A stretch of DNA of 64,000 nucleotides from assembly GCF_003999375.1 (NCBI RefSeq), contig NZ_RJLC01000009.1, positions 1 to 64,000 of the forward strand. The letters are read 5' to 3'. The position numbers and the translations under genes were made by a program. Positions 55,198 through 64,000 of this stretch are shown in pieces; the stretch's first letter is position 1, and each line of letters opens with the position of its first letter. The notes beneath the pieces are model-generated. The model made no database searches. It saw nothing but the letters and a program-made list of their open reading frames with translations, and was not told where the DNA came from. The DNA comes from Pseudidiomarina mangrovi (GTDB lineage: Bacteria > Pseudomonadota > Gammaproteobacteria > Enterobacterales > Alteromonadaceae).

Positions 55198-55917
55198 ATG
55201 TTAGCTGTCGTCCGTATTTTACTGCTGGGTTTGTTTGTTATTGCCGCCAGTACCGCCTTGGTTCTGCGCTTTTTATTGCGGCCTTTTCATGCCGATAACA
55301 CCACCACTGCGGCGCATTGGTATGGGCGCATGCACAAGCTGATTGGGCTTGAACTCGATGTGCGTATTCCTGATGGGTTGTTTGCTGGCGGCCCGTACGT
55401 GTACATCGCTAACCACCAAAATACCTGGGATATCTTCACCCTAGCGCGGGCCATGCCACCGCACACCCAGAGTATCGGCAAAAAAAGCCTGATTTGGATC
55501 CCGTTTTTCGGCCAAATGTATTGGCTGGCCGGTAATATTTTGATTGACCGCAAAAACAGCGGCAAAGCCCGCGGCACTATTGACCAAGCCGCCGATGCCA
55601 TTAAGCAACGCGGTATTTCTATCTTGTTGTTCCCCGAGGGTACGCGCAGTTATGGCCGTGGCTTGCTGCCATTTAAAACCGGCGCATTTCGCACTGCGGC
55701 GCAGGCTGGTGTCGCCATTGTGCCTATTTGTGTCTCTAACTTGCATGGCAAAGTGAAACTGAACCGTTGGAATAACGGCAAATTAATCATTGAATTTCTG
55801 CCACCTATTGCGATTAGCGGCTATGATAATGAAGCAGTGAAACAGGTGGTGACGCATTGCCATCAACTCATGCAACAGACTATTCAACAACTCGATCAGC
55901 AGGTAGCCCAAGGATAA
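55198..55917 (+). CDS. plsC: 1-acyl-sn-glycerol-3-phosphate acyltransferase
   Basis: PlsC acylates lysophosphatidic acid to phosphatidic acid at the inner membrane, following PlsY. An N-terminal hydrophobic segment (about 4-25) anchors it; the catalytic NHQNTWD (H-x4-D, about residue 72), the GKKSLIWIPFFGQ segment, FPEGTRS (substrate phosphate binding) and VPICVSNLHGK are conserved. The 239 residues match E. coli (245). The parC-plsC order is also that of E. coli. rraB follows after five bases. Confidence 0.96.
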   Translation: MLAVVRILLLGLFVIAASTALVLRFLLRPFHADNTTTAAHWYGRMHKLIGLELDVRIPDGLFAGGPYVYIANHQNTWDIFTLARAMPPHTQSIGKKSLIWIPFFGQMYWLAGNILIDRKNSGKARGTIDQAADAIKQRGISILLFPEGTRSYGRGLLPFKTGAFRTAAQAGVAIVPICVSNLHGKVKLNRWNNGKLIIEFLPPIAISGYDNEAVKQVVTHCHQLMQQTIQQLDQQVAQG

Positions 55918-55922
55918 CCACT

Positions 55923-56324
55923 ATGGCCGTTGATATTGCTGCGCTACGTGCGCAAAGTGAAGAAACCATTGAAGCGCTGTTAGCCGATGGTGCGCCCGAT
56001 GATGAACTGTTTGTGATTGAACATCATTTAGCCAGTGCGGATTTCACCAAGCTTGAAAAGGCTGCGGTGGAATTAGTCAAAGCCGGTTATCACGTTGATG
56101 ATGCCGATGAGTTTGAGCTCGACGACAATTCACGGTGGTTTGCTTTTGTGGCTGTGAGTGAAGTACGCCTCGATGCCAAACTGCTCGATATGCAAACCCA
56201 AGAAGTGGCTAAAATTGCGGATATGGCCGGGGTGGATTACGACGGTTGGGGCACCTATTGGGGCGAAGAAGACGACCTCGAAGACGATATGGATTACGAC
56301 GATAACAACGATGATACCTTCTAA
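55923..56324 (+). CDS. rraB: Ribonuclease E inhibitor RraB
   Basis: RraB binds RNase E and changes which mRNAs it degrades. The family core is recognisable (ELFVIEHHLASADFTKLEKAAVELVKAGYHVDDADEFE, given here only as positions 34-70, with the conserved W in DNSRWFAFVAV) and the C-terminal tail is extremely acidic (about 113-133, mostly D and E). The ATG at 55923 has AAGGA nine bases upstream; an earlier in-frame start lies inside plsC. The 133 residues match E. coli RraB (138). Confidence 0.93.
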   Translation: MAVDIAALRAQSEETIEALLADGAPDDELFVIEHHLASADFTKLEKAAVELVKAGYHVDDADEFELDDNSRWFAFVAVSEVRLDAKLLDMQTQEVAKIADMAGVDYDGWGTYWGEEDDLEDDMDYDDNNDDTF

Positions 56325-56349
56325 CCCAACAGTTTAAGGATACGACCCT

Positions 56350-57711
56350 ATGCTCGGTGATATTGGACTGATAGCAGGGGTCGCCCTGCTGATTTGGTTG
56401 GCGCTTAAAGGCGTCAATATTCTCCTTGCGGTACTGATTTCGGTGCTATTGATTGGCTTCACCAACGCCATACCGATTGCCGATGTGTTGCTTAAACACT
56501 TTCCAACTGGCCCATCTGGGGCATTTACCTTCGCCGGCAATTTTTTACTGCTGTTCTTATGTGGCGCGCTGTTTGGTCGCGTGATGGCTGCCAGTCATGC
56601 CGCACAAGGCGTCGCCATGGGCATCACCGCTCGACTCGGAGCCCGACATACCTTGCTGATTGCTATGCTGGTGTGCGCACTATTGACCTATGGTGGGGTG
56701 GTGGTGTTTGTGGTGATGTTTACCATGTACCCGATTGGCGTCACCTTGATGCGCCAAGCTAATTTACCACGGCGTTTATACGCCGCCGCCATTGCCCTTG
56801 GTGCCGGTACCTTCACTATGACTGCGTTACCCGGTACCCCTTCTATTCACAACGTGATTGCCGCCCGCAGCCTAGGCACCGACCTATTTGCCGGTGGCTG
56901 GTATGGCTTGCTTGCTGGTGCGATTATGGCGGTGCTGGGTATGTGGTACTTGCAGCAGCAGTGGCGCAAGGCCCAAGCCAAGGGTGAAGGCTATCAGAGC
57001 CATGCCAAAGACGATCAAATGGCCGCCTTAGCGCCGCGTGCTGATCAGCAATTACCGGGGCTCGGCAAATCGTTGCTACCCATTGCGGTGGTACTGTTGA
57101 TCATCGTTTTACCGCGGTTGTTACAACTGGCTGAGGTACAAGCTCAATGGCTGCTATTCGCTGCCAGTCAGCCGGTGATCTGGGCCAGCATGGCATTATT
57201 GGCAGGGGTGGCGAGCTGTTATGTGCTGTTCGCACCGGCGCGGCAAAACTTTATGCAAACTATGGGGCAGGGTGCTGATGATTCGTTGCTGCCGCTTATT
57301 AACACCGCAGCGGTGATTGGCTTTGGTGGCGTGGTCATTCAAACCGCCGGTTTTCATAGCTTTGCTCAATGGTTGCTGGAATTACCTATGCCGCCATTAC
57401 TGTCGGTGTTTTTCTCCGCTAACTTAATTTCTGGGGTAACGGCTTCAGCTTCGGGTGGCTTACAGATTTTTATGTCGGCACTGGCGCCGGCGTATCTCGA
57501 GGCGGGCATATCTGCTGAGGTGCTACACCGGGTTGCTAACATTGCCGCGGGTGGTTTAGATTCACTGCCGCATTCAGGCGCAGTGATTGCCTTGTTCACC
57601 TTAATGGGCTTAACCCATAAACAGGCTTACAAGGATATCTTTGTGGTGACGGTGGTGATCCCAATGATTGCCGCATTGGCGGTGGTGACCACCGCCATGC
57701 TCATCGGCTGA
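56350..57711 (+). CDS. GntP-family permease
   Basis: A 453-residue inner-membrane protein with about 12 hydrophobic segments, belonging to the gluconate/H+ symporter (GntP) class of organic-acid transporters. Family features include the N-terminal LKGVNILLAVLIS and the central FTMTALPGTPSIHN loop, and the C-terminal AAGGLDSLPHSGAVI motif. Substrate cannot be assigned: relatives carry gluconate, D-glycerate, D-serine or hydroxybutyrate. No catabolic gene is adjacent; it lies after rraB with 25 bases between and converges on valS, where a terminator overlaps the valS stop. Confidence 0.82.
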   Translation: MLGDIGLIAGVALLIWLALKGVNILLAVLISVLLIGFTNAIPIADVLLKHFPTGPSGAFTFAGNFLLLFLCGALFGRVMAASHAAQGVAMGITARLGARHTLLIAMLVCALLTYGGVVVFVVMFTMYPIGVTLMRQANLPRRLYAAAIALGAGTFTMTALPGTPSIHNVIAARSLGTDLFAGGWYGLLAGAIMAVLGMWYLQQQWRKAQAKGEGYQSHAKDDQMAALAPRADQQLPGLGKSLLPIAVVLLIIVLPRLLQLAEVQAQWLLFAASQPVIWASMALLAGVASCYVLFAPARQNFMQTMGQGADDSLLPLINTAAVIGFGGVVIQTAGFHSFAQWLLELPMPPLLSVFFSANLISGVTASASGGLQIFMSALAPAYLEAGISAEVLHRVANIAAGGLDSLPHSGAVIALFTLMGLTHKQAYKDIFVVTVVIPMIAALAVVTTAMLIG

Positions 57712-57719
57712 AGCTAATG

Positions 57720-57749
57720 GCCGCGCTAGCGTTATAGCGCGGCTATTTT
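57720..57749 (+). terminator. Terminator of the GntP-type permease, overlapping the valS stop
   Basis: GCCGCGCTA (57720-57728) and TAGCGCGGC (57735-57743) form a 9-bp perfect stem with a six-base loop, followed by TATTTT on the + strand. The loop and 3' arm contain the last codons and stop of valS (-). On the minus strand no T run follows, so it probably works in one direction only. Confidence 0.6.
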
Positions 57750-60584
57750 GGCCCGTTGCAACTGCAATTGTTGCAAGGTTTCTTGGGCGTCGGCTTGCTT
57801 AGCACGCTCTTTCTCAATGACATCAGCTGGCGCTTTACTGACAAAGTTGTCATTGCTCAGTTTGCGGCTGAACAAATCCACTTCTTTTTGCGCTTTTTCA
57901 ATAGCTTTATCAAGGCGTGCTAGCTCGGCTGCGGTATCAATCAAACCGGCCATAGGAATATGAATTTCCATCCGACCGACTAAGGCAGTCGCACTGGCTG
58001 GTGCTTCTTGGTCGGCGGCTAAAAAGGTCACTGATTCCAGTTTAGCCAAGGCATTGAAGAACGCTTGGTTGGCGGTTAAACGCTGTTGTGCAGTGGTATC
58101 GGCCTGCTTGACCAAAATCGGTAGCGGCTTGCTCGGTGATAAATTCATTTCACCGCGAATATTCCGTATCGCTACAATCACTTGCTGCAACCATTCCATA
58201 TCGTCACGCGCGGCGGCGAAACGCTCGGCCTGAGCTTGTGGATATGGCTGTAGCATGATGGTCTCACCGCTGACTCCGGCTAGTGGAGCAACCCGCTGCC
58301 AAATCTCTTCGGTGATAAACGGCAACAACGGATGCAGCAAGCGCAGCAGCTGTTCAAGCACAGTCACCAAAGTATGACGGGTACCGCGCAGTTGCGCCTC
58401 GGTACCGTGGAATAATATCGGCTTGGTCAGTTCCAGATACCAGTCACAGAACTGATTCCAGGTAAACTCATAGGCAATGTTAGCCGCTTGGTCAAAACGG
58501 TAGGTATCAAGGGCATTGCGGAACTGCGCCACAGTATCGTTCAGGCGCGCAATGATCCACTGGTCAGCCAGGGATAGCTCCAGTTCGCCGCCTTGTTGCC
58601 CACAGTCGTGATCCTCGGTATTCATCAACACATAGCGGCTGGCATTCCACAGTTTGTTACAGAAGTTTCGGTAGCCCTCGAGGCGCTTCATATCCCAGTT
58701 GATATCACGGCCGGTAGAGGCTAAGGCCGCTAGGGTGAAACGCAGCGCATCGGTACCGTGGGCCGAAATACCTTCAGGGAATTGCTTCTCGGTACGCGCG
58801 GCAATTTTCGCTTCTAGCTGCGGTTGCATCATGTTGGCAGTACGTTTGCCCACCAGTTCATCAAGGCTAATACCATCAATCATATCGAGCGGGTCAAGCA
58901 CATTGCCTTTTGATTTCGACATCTTCTGGCCTTCTTCATCACGAATAAGACCGGTCACATAGACGGTTTTAAACGGAACTTGCGGCGTGCCATCGGGGTT
59001 CTTCAAGAAGTGCATGGTCATCATGATCATGCGTGCCACCCAGAAGAAAATGATATCAAAACCAGTCACCAACACATCGGTGGGGTGGAAGGTTTTCAGA
59101 TCATCGGTTTGCTCTGGCCAGCCGAGCGTGGAGAAGGTCCACAGCGCTGACGAGAACCAAGTGTCCAACACGTCATCGTCCTGGCGCAAGCTGACGTTGG
59201 CAGCGAGCTGGTAGGTAGCACGCACTTCGGCTTCATCGCGGCCAACGTACACGTTACCGCTATCGTCGTACCACGCCGGAATGCGGTGACCCCACCACAG
59301 CTGGCGTGAGATACACCAATCTTGAATATCGCGCATCCACGAGAAGTACATGTTCTCATATTGTTTGGGCACGAACTGAATCTGGCCATCTTCCACCGCC
59401 TTGGTGGCGGTAGCGGCCATTGGTGCTACTCGCACGTACCATTGGTCGGTTAAGTGCGGCTCAATAGGCACACCGCCGCGGTCGCCATAGGGCACCTTGT
59501 TGGTATGGGCGTCCACTTTATCGAGCAAACCGGCAGCGTCAAATTCAGCCACCACTAATTTACGTGCAGCAAAACGCTCAGCACCGTGGTATTGCGTTGG
59601 CAGGGTGCCGTCAAAGCCGTTGATATCAGTTAATGCTTCGCCAGTAGCGGTGAACAGGCCTGCCTGCGCGCGCACATGGGCGGTATCGTCAAACAGGGCA
59701 ATCATTGGTAATTGATGGCGCTTACCAATGTCGTAATCGTTAAAGTCATGGGCTGGGGTGATTTTCACACAACCGGTGCCGAATTCTTGATCCACATAAC
59801 TGTCGGCAATAATTGCAATGCGACGATTCACAATCGGCAAATCAATGAATTGACCGATCAAGTTCTGGTAGCGCTCATCGTCTGGATGCACCGCCACGGC
59901 CACATCACCGAGCATGGTTTCTGGGCGGGTAGTAGCAACCACTAAGTAGTCCAAACCATCAGCAGTCTTCGCGCCATCAGCCAATGGATAACGCAGGTGC
60001 CAAATGTGGCCCTGTTGTTCTTTGTTCTCAACTTCCAGATCTGAAATGGCTGTTTGTAGCTTCGGATCCCAGTTCACCAAGCGCTTACCGCGATAAATTA
60101 AGTTATCTTGGTAAAGCCGCACAAACACTTCTTTGACCGCATTGGAGAGGCCGTCATCCATGGTGAAGCGCTCGCGCTGCCAATCTACCGAGTCGCCTAA
60201 GCGGCGCATTTGTTGGGTGATGGTGCCGCCCGATTGCGCTTTCCACTGCCAAATTTTATCAATAAAGGCATCACGACCGAGCTCATGGCGGGTCACCCCT
60301 TGCGCGGCTAATTGCCGCTCTACCACCATTTGGGTGGCGATGCCGGCGTGGTCGGTACCCACTTGCCAGAGGCTATTAAAGCCATCCATACGCTTGTAGC
60401 GCACCAAGGTGTCCATAATGGTGTGCTGAAAGGCGTGGCCCATGTGCAAGCTGCCAGTCACGTTGGGCGGTGGGATCATAATGCTATATGGCACGCCATG
60501 ACCGCTTGGTTTAAAGCAGCCTTGGGCTTCCCAGCGTTGGTATAACGCTTGCTCTATCGCTTGTGGAGAATACGTCTTGTCCAT
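57732..60584 (-). CDS. valS: Valyl-tRNA synthetase
   Basis: ValS charges tRNA-Val and edits misactivated threonine. The class I signature HMGH (residues 47-50) and KMSKS (about residue 555, in [11 protein letters not shown]), the CP1 editing domain between them, and a C-terminal coiled coil (about 880-950, [22 protein letters not shown] region) are present. The ATG at 60584 gives 950 residues and is preceded by AAGG; a GTG 12 bases earlier is less likely. It follows holC in the pepA-holC-valS operon, the usual gammaproteobacterial order. Confidence 0.98.
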   Translation of the reverse strand: MDKTYSPQAIEQALYQRWEAQGCFKPSGHGVPYSIMIPPPNVTGSLHMGHAFQHTIMDTLVRYKRMDGFNSLWQVGTDHAGIATQMVVERQLAAQGVTRHELGRDAFIDKIWQWKAQSGGTITQQMRRLGDSVDWQRERFTMDDGLSNAVKEVFVRLYQDNLIYRGKRLVNWDPKLQTAISDLEVENKEQQGHIWHLRYPLADGAKTADGLDYLVVATTRPETMLGDVAVAVHPDDERYQNLIGQFIDLPIVNRRIAIIADSYVDQEFGTGCVKITPAHDFNDYDIGKRHQLPMIALFDDTAHVRAQAGLFTATGEALTDINGFDGTLPTQYHGAERFAARKLVVAEFDAAGLLDKVDAHTNKVPYGDRGGVPIEPHLTDQWYVRVAPMAATATKAVEDGQIQFVPKQYENMYFSWMRDIQDWCISRQLWWGHRIPAWYDDSGNVYVGRDEAEVRATYQLAANVSLRQDDDVLDTWFSSALWTFSTLGWPEQTDDLKTFHPTDVLVTGFDIIFFWVARMIMMTMHFLKNPDGTPQVPFKTVYVTGLIRDEEGQKMSKSKGNVLDPLDMIDGISLDELVGKRTANMMQPQLEAKIAARTEKQFPEGISAHGTDALRFTLAALASTGRDINWDMKRLEGYRNFCNKLWNASRYVLMNTEDHDCGQQGGELELSLADQWIIARLNDTVAQFRNALDTYRFDQAANIAYEFTWNQFCDWYLELTKPILFHGTEAQLRGTRHTLVTVLEQLLRLLHPLLPFITEEIWQRVAPLAGVSGETIMLQPYPQAQAERFAAARDDMEWLQQVIVAIRNIRGEMNLSPSKPLPILVKQADTTAQQRLTANQAFFNALAKLESVTFLAADQEAPASATALVGRMEIHIPMAGLIDTAAELARLDKAIEKAQKEVDLFSRKLSNDNFVSKAPADVIEKERAKQADAQETLQQLQLQRAKIAAL

Positions 60585-60605
60585 CGAAACCTTCACTTCG
60601 CCTTG

Positions 60606-61058
60606 TTAGGAATGCGCTGCGAGATAATCCGCAGCTTGAATCGTTTGTAAGTCTACACCGTGTTGGCGTAATTGCTTGTAGCGCTCACGCGCGGCTTGCC
60701 GCGCTTGTTCGGCGCTGGGCACAAAATCAACATACAGATTCCAGCCCTGACTGTTGCTTGGTGCGTCGGTGCAATTGACCACCATAGCGGTGCGGCGGCT
60801 GGTAACTTTGGCACCGGGCCAACACAGTTCAACGGGGGCACCATTGGCTGGGCCTTCGCCAACTAAATTATGCGGCACAAAGGCATCAACCGGCTGCTGC
60901 CACAGCGCTTGGTCTAATTGTTCAGCCTGCGCTTGGTCGGCACACCAAACCCGCACACTGCGCTGTTCACGCCAGCCTGCGGTGATGACCTGACAAAGCA
61001 GCTGGAGATGCTGCTCGGCGTTGATATTGTCCAGCACATAAAAGATGCCGTGCGCCAT
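60606..61058 (-). CDS. holC: DNA polymerase III chi subunit
   Basis: HolC is a clamp-loader accessory subunit that links SSB to the replicase and pairs with HolD. The 150 residues show the expected FYVLDN opening, VWCADQAQAEQLDQALWQ, FVPHNLVGEG and the C-terminal VDFVPSAEQARQAARERYKQL segment. The ATG at 61058 follows the pepA stop by one base; an upstream in-frame start inside pepA is less likely. The short N-terminal difference from the longer reading does not affect the fold. Confidence 0.92.
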   Translation of the reverse strand: MAHGIFYVLDNINAEQHLQLLCQVITAGWREQRSVRVWCADQAQAEQLDQALWQQPVDAFVPHNLVGEGPANGAPVELCWPGAKVTSRRTAMVVNCTDAPSNSQGWNLYVDFVPSAEQARQAARERYKQLRQHGVDLQTIQAADYLAAHS

Positions 61059-61059
61059 A

Positions 61060-62565
61060 TTAGTCCTGTTGTCCTGCACCACAACGGTTGATTAAAAATT
61101 GCGTTAACAAGGGCACTGGCCGCCCGGTAGCGCCTTTTTTGGCGCCGCTGCGCCAGGCCGTGCCGGCCACATCTAAATGCGCCCAATGATACTTTTTAGT
61201 AAAGCGCGATAAGAAACATGCCGCGGTAATTGTACCTGCATCACGTCCACCTAGGTTAGCCATGTCGGCAAATGGGCTCTCTAAGGCTTCTTGATATTCA
61301 TCCCACAATGGCAAGCGCCAGGCGCGGTCACCACTTTGTTCAGAAGCACTGATCAATTCATGGGCCAGTGGGTTGTGGCTGCTCATTAAGCCGCTAGCGT
61401 GGTGGCCCAAGGCAATGATACAGGCACCGGTTAAGGTGGCGATATCAACTACCGACTCAGGTTCAAAGCGCTCAACATAGGTGAGAGTATCGCACAACAC
61501 CAGACGCCCTTCGGCATCAGTATTTAAGACTTCAACGGTTTGCCCGCTCATGGTCTTCAGTACATCACCAGGCCGATAGGCTTTGCCATCGGGCATGTTT
61601 TCGCAACCCGCAATAGCGCCAATCACATTCACCGGCAAATTCAACTCCGCCAGCGCTTGCATGGTGCCAAGTACCGCAGCCGCACCGCCCATGTCATATT
61701 TCATTTCATCCATGGCGGCGGCCGGTTTAATCGAAATACCACCGGTATCAAAGGTTAGGCCTTTACCAACTAGGACAATAGGGGCTTGATCGGCGGCGCC
61801 ACCTTGATAATGCAACAGGCTCAATACTGATTCTTGCTCAGAACCACGACCTACCGCCAAATAAGCGTTCATGCCAAGCTCAGCCATTTCGGCTTCACCC
61901 ACACAGCTAAAGCTCAGTTTCTCGTAGCGCTCGGCCAATGCTTGTGATTGCTCGGCAAGGTAGCGCGGGGTACAGATATTCGGTGGCATATTGGCCACGT
62001 CGCGACAAATAGTCATGCCCTTGGCGACCGCTAGGCCGTGGGCAATAGCGCGCTCACCGAGCGGCAATTCGCGCCGCGTTGGCACGTTAAATACCAGCTT
62101 ACGCAATGGCCGGCGCAATTCTTCTTTGCGGGTCTTTAATTGTTGGAAGGTATACAGACCACCCTGCGCGGCTTCAACCGCTTGGCGCACCTTCCAATAG
62201 GTGTCGCGACCCTTCACGTGCAGCTCACTTAAGAAGCAAACTGCCTCCATGGAACCGGTTTCGTTTAAAGTATGAATGGTTTTTTCAATAATTTGCTTAT
62301 ACTGTCGTTCATCGAGTTCACGTTCTTTGCCGCAGCCAACCAGTAATACCCGCTCGCTGAGAATATTTGGAACATGGTGCAACAACAACATTTGCCCGGC
62401 TTTACCTTCAAGGTCGCCGCGCCGTAATAGGTTACTCAGGTAACCTTCGCTGACTTTATCGAGTTGCTCGGCAACTCCAGACAGGCGACGTGGTTCAAAC
62501 ACACCGACCACGATACAGGCTGAACGTTGTTTCTCCGGACTTCCACTTTTGACACTGAACTCCAT
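61060..62565 (-). CDS. pepA: Leucyl aminopeptidase PepA
   Basis: PepA is a hexameric, two-metal M17 aminopeptidase that also binds DNA in E. coli (XerCD accessory, carAB regulation). An N-terminal macro-like domain is followed by the catalytic domain with [12 protein letters not shown] (about residue 267), [10 protein letters not shown] and the [10 protein letters not shown] signature. The 501 residues match E. coli (503). holC starts one base after the stop. lptF diverges across a 123-base gap, the arrangement seen in E. coli. Confidence 0.97.
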   Translation of the reverse strand: MEFSVKSGSPEKQRSACIVVGVFEPRRLSGVAEQLDKVSEGYLSNLLRRGDLEGKAGQMLLLHHVPNILSERVLLVGCGKERELDERQYKQIIEKTIHTLNETGSMEAVCFLSELHVKGRDTYWKVRQAVEAAQGGLYTFQQLKTRKEELRRPLRKLVFNVPTRRELPLGERAIAHGLAVAKGMTICRDVANMPPNICTPRYLAEQSQALAERYEKLSFSCVGEAEMAELGMNAYLAVGRGSEQESVLSLLHYQGGAADQAPIVLVGKGLTFDTGGISIKPAAAMDEMKYDMGGAAAVLGTMQALAELNLPVNVIGAIAGCENMPDGKAYRPGDVLKTMSGQTVEVLNTDAEGRLVLCDTLTYVERFEPESVVDIATLTGACIIALGHHASGLMSSHNPLAHELISASEQSGDRAWRLPLWDEYQEALESPFADMANLGGRDAGTITAACFLSRFTKKYHWAHLDVAGTAWRSGAKKGATGRPVPLLTQFLINRCGAGQQD

Positions 62566-62586
62566 GAGTACTCCTCGTTATGGCGG

Positions 62587-62615
62587 TTGACAGTATGCAG
62601 CTGCCATAGAATAAT
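62587..62615 (+). promoter_or_regulatory. lptF: Strong sigma-70 promoter for lptFG
   Basis: TTGACA (62587-62592, perfect -35) and AATAAT (62610-62615, 5 of 6 matches to TATAAT) are separated by exactly 17 bases, giving a leader of about 67 bases to the lptF GTG. It lies in the pepA/lptF divergent gap and is the best promoter seen in the window. Confidence 0.65.
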
Positions 62616-62688
62616 TCTTGTGAAAACGACAAGTTTACTGAAAATTCGCTGCATTTCCAGCAAAAAGCAACGTTAAGAGTGGTCACTA

Positions 62689-63795
62689 GTGCGTATATTT
62701 CGCTATTTAATGCGAGAAACCTTCAAATCTCAGATCGCTGTTTTAGTGGTGCTGATGACCATTTTCGTCAGCCAGAAATTTGTTCGCGTGCTTGCTGACG
62801 CTTCAGCGGGCGAAATCCCTAGTGATACCGTGATTCAGCTGCTTGGTTTAAATCTGCCGGCGCTGGCTGCGTTAATCCTACCATTAAGTCTATTCCTAGG
62901 CATTTTACTAGCGCATGGGCGTATTTACGCCGATAACGAAATGACGGTGTTGCATGCCTGTGGTGTCAGCGAATGGTATGTCACTCGCGTCACGCTGGTG
63001 CTAGCCACGCTATTGGCGTTAGTCACCGCCGCGTTAACGGTGTGGATGGTGCCGTGGTCGTTGGAACAGGAGCGCAAGGTTGAAGAGCGCGCCCGCAACG
63101 ATGGTGGTCTTAGCGTGATCATGCCGGGCCGGTTTCAACAAGCCAGTAACCAAAAAGCCGTTATTTTCGTGCAGGGGCTGACCGAAACCGGTGAACTTGA
63201 CGAAGTGTTTGTAGCGCAGAGTTTGCGCGATGAAAACGATAATGTCATTGGTGGCAGCGTGGTCATGGCCGATACCGGGAACGTCATTACCGGCGAGTCA
63301 GGCGCACAAAACTTGGTGTTGAACGCCGGCACCCGCTATGCCACCGAGCAATATAGCCGCGAATTGCAGGTGATGGAATTCGATAGCTATCGGTTGCAAA
63401 TTAAAGAGCAAGAAACCGCAGAGTCGATTCGTAAACTGGAAGCCTTTACCATGGCTGAGTTATGGCAAGCCGACGATGCGCAAGCGCAGGCCGAATGGCA
63501 GTGGCGCATTGCTATCCCGCTGGCTATGCCGCTGCTGACTCTAATTGCCGTACCATTGAGCCGGGTGAATCCGCGCCAAGGCAAGTTCGCCCGTATGGCA
63601 CCGGCGTTGTTGATTTACCTAGGCTACTTTTTATTGTTGATGGCCGCGCGCTCGGCGGTTGCCGACGGCGTCATCCCCGCTGCCATTGGTTTATGGTGGA
63701 TTCATATTCTGTTGGCGTTATTCGGGGTGGCCTTGGTAGCTAAAGGGCGACCCTTTGGCATGCGCGTCATTGCGCGCCTGCGGTGGAGTCGCTAA
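62689..63795 (+). CDS. lptF: LPS export system permease LptF
   Basis: LptF and LptG form the membrane part of the LptB2FGC ABC transporter that lifts LPS out of the inner membrane. The protein has an N-terminal RYLMRETFKSQ motif, membrane segments at about 15-35 and 55-75, near 100-120, a periplasmic beta-jellyroll domain (about 125-265), then three C-terminal membrane segments. The 368 residues match E. coli (366). The start is GTG at 62689 with AAGAGTGG upstream; no ATG fits. The stop overlaps the lptG start (TAATG). Confidence 0.96.
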   Translation: MRIFRYLMRETFKSQIAVLVVLMTIFVSQKFVRVLADASAGEIPSDTVIQLLGLNLPALAALILPLSLFLGILLAHGRIYADNEMTVLHACGVSEWYVTRVTLVLATLLALVTAALTVWMVPWSLEQERKVEERARNDGGLSVIMPGRFQQASNQKAVIFVQGLTETGELDEVFVAQSLRDENDNVIGGSVVMADTGNVITGESGAQNLVLNAGTRYATEQYSRELQVMEFDSYRLQIKEQETAESIRKLEAFTMAELWQADDAQAQAEWQWRIAIPLAMPLLTLIAVPLSRVNPRQGKFARMAPALLIYLGYFLLLMAARSAVADGVIPAAIGLWWIHILLALFGVALVAKGRPFGMRVIARLRWSR

Positions 63796-64000
63796 TGCTA
63801 TCTATTCTTGATCGCTACATTGCCCGCACGGTACTCAACACCTCGCTGATGAGCTTGGCGGTATTGGCTGGGTTATCGTCGCTGATTCGTTTCGTTGAAC
63901 AATTAAAATCTGTTGGCAAGGGCACCTATACCATTGCCGACGCCGGTTTGTTCGTGTTGTTAAGCCTTCCGCGTGACCTTGAAGTGTTTTTCCCGATGGC
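63795..64000 (+). CDS. lptG: LPS export system permease LptG (5' part, cut by the window)
   Basis: The ATG overlaps the last base of the lptF stop. The 68 codons visible begin MLSILDRYIARTVL and include a membrane segment (SLMSLAVLAGLSSLIRFV) and LSLPRDLEVFFPMA, the typical LptG N-terminus (the family has PRDLE-like and FPM motifs here). The rest lies beyond the right edge. LptG partners LptF in LPS transport. Confidence 0.95.
   Translation, partial: MLSILDRYIARTVLNTSLMSLAVLAGLSSLIRFVEQLKSVGKGTYTIADAGLFVLLSLPRDLEVFFPM

Overview
The window is ordinary chromosome from a gammaproteobacterium, most likely an Alteromonadales-type marine or aquatic bacterium. Evidence is the gene order shared with enteric bacteria (rRNA operon-murB-birA; tsaD/plsY-folB-folK-uppP-cca; ygiF-glnE; tolC/nudF-yqiB-yqiA-parE-parC-plsC; valS-holC-pepA/lptF-lptG), a type III pantothenate kinase, the carboxynorspermidine pathway, type IV pilus retraction ATPases, and base composition near 50 percent GC. 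Family or genus cannot be fixed from the sequence alone. No tRNA gene, IS element, prophage, CRISPR array or toxin-antitoxin pair was seen. Genes are tightly packed and no gene-free stretch exceeds 300 bases.

Layout. 1-2860: end of a 5S rRNA and its terminator, then murB-birA-coaX. 2874-9707: a leftward run gabD, a second aldehyde dehydrogenase, tmcA, then a carboxynorspermidine synthase and decarboxylase; its theme is polyamine/GABA metabolism with a tRNA-acetylating enzyme embedded. 9942-13403: deaD converging on an Fe-S photolyase. 13527-16289: a glycosyltransferase and a fused Kdo transferase-Kdo kinase for the LPS inner core. 16286-20136: leftward mutY-yggX and proB-proA. 20285-28302: an OmpA-family porin, trmB, rdgB-hemW, a cation/proton antiporter, and yggS-proC-yggT-DUF4426. 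28348-30525: pilT-pilU. 30565-35052: tsaD, plsY, folB-folK-uppP, cca. 35153-37312: gspA-gspB. 37375-42311: an acyl-CoA dehydrogenase converging on putA. 42540-47722: ygiF-glnE converging on lpxL. 47719-56324: tolC diverging from nudF-yqiB-yqiA-parE-parC-plsC-rraB. 56350-57711: a GntP-type permease. 57732-64000: pepA-holC-valS leftward, diverging from lptF-lptG (the last cut by the window edge).

Functional themes. Envelope building is prominent: murB, uppP, waaA-kdkA, lpxL, lptFG, plsY, plsC, tolC, OmpA. Proline is both made (proBA, proC) and degraded (putA). RNA and tRNA quality genes include deaD, tmcA, trmB, tsaD, cca, rraB and valS.

No wholly new system was found. The most interesting items are local: an in-frame waaA-kdkA fusion that keeps an internal ribosome binding site and start codon; a terminator for deaD written inside the Fe-S motif of the opposing photolyase gene; a TmcA lacking its C-terminal tail; a NudF whose Nudix box is one residue too long; a 16-base tandem duplication that supplies the glnE stop codon; and a hairpin presenting the tsaD ribosome binding site in its loop.
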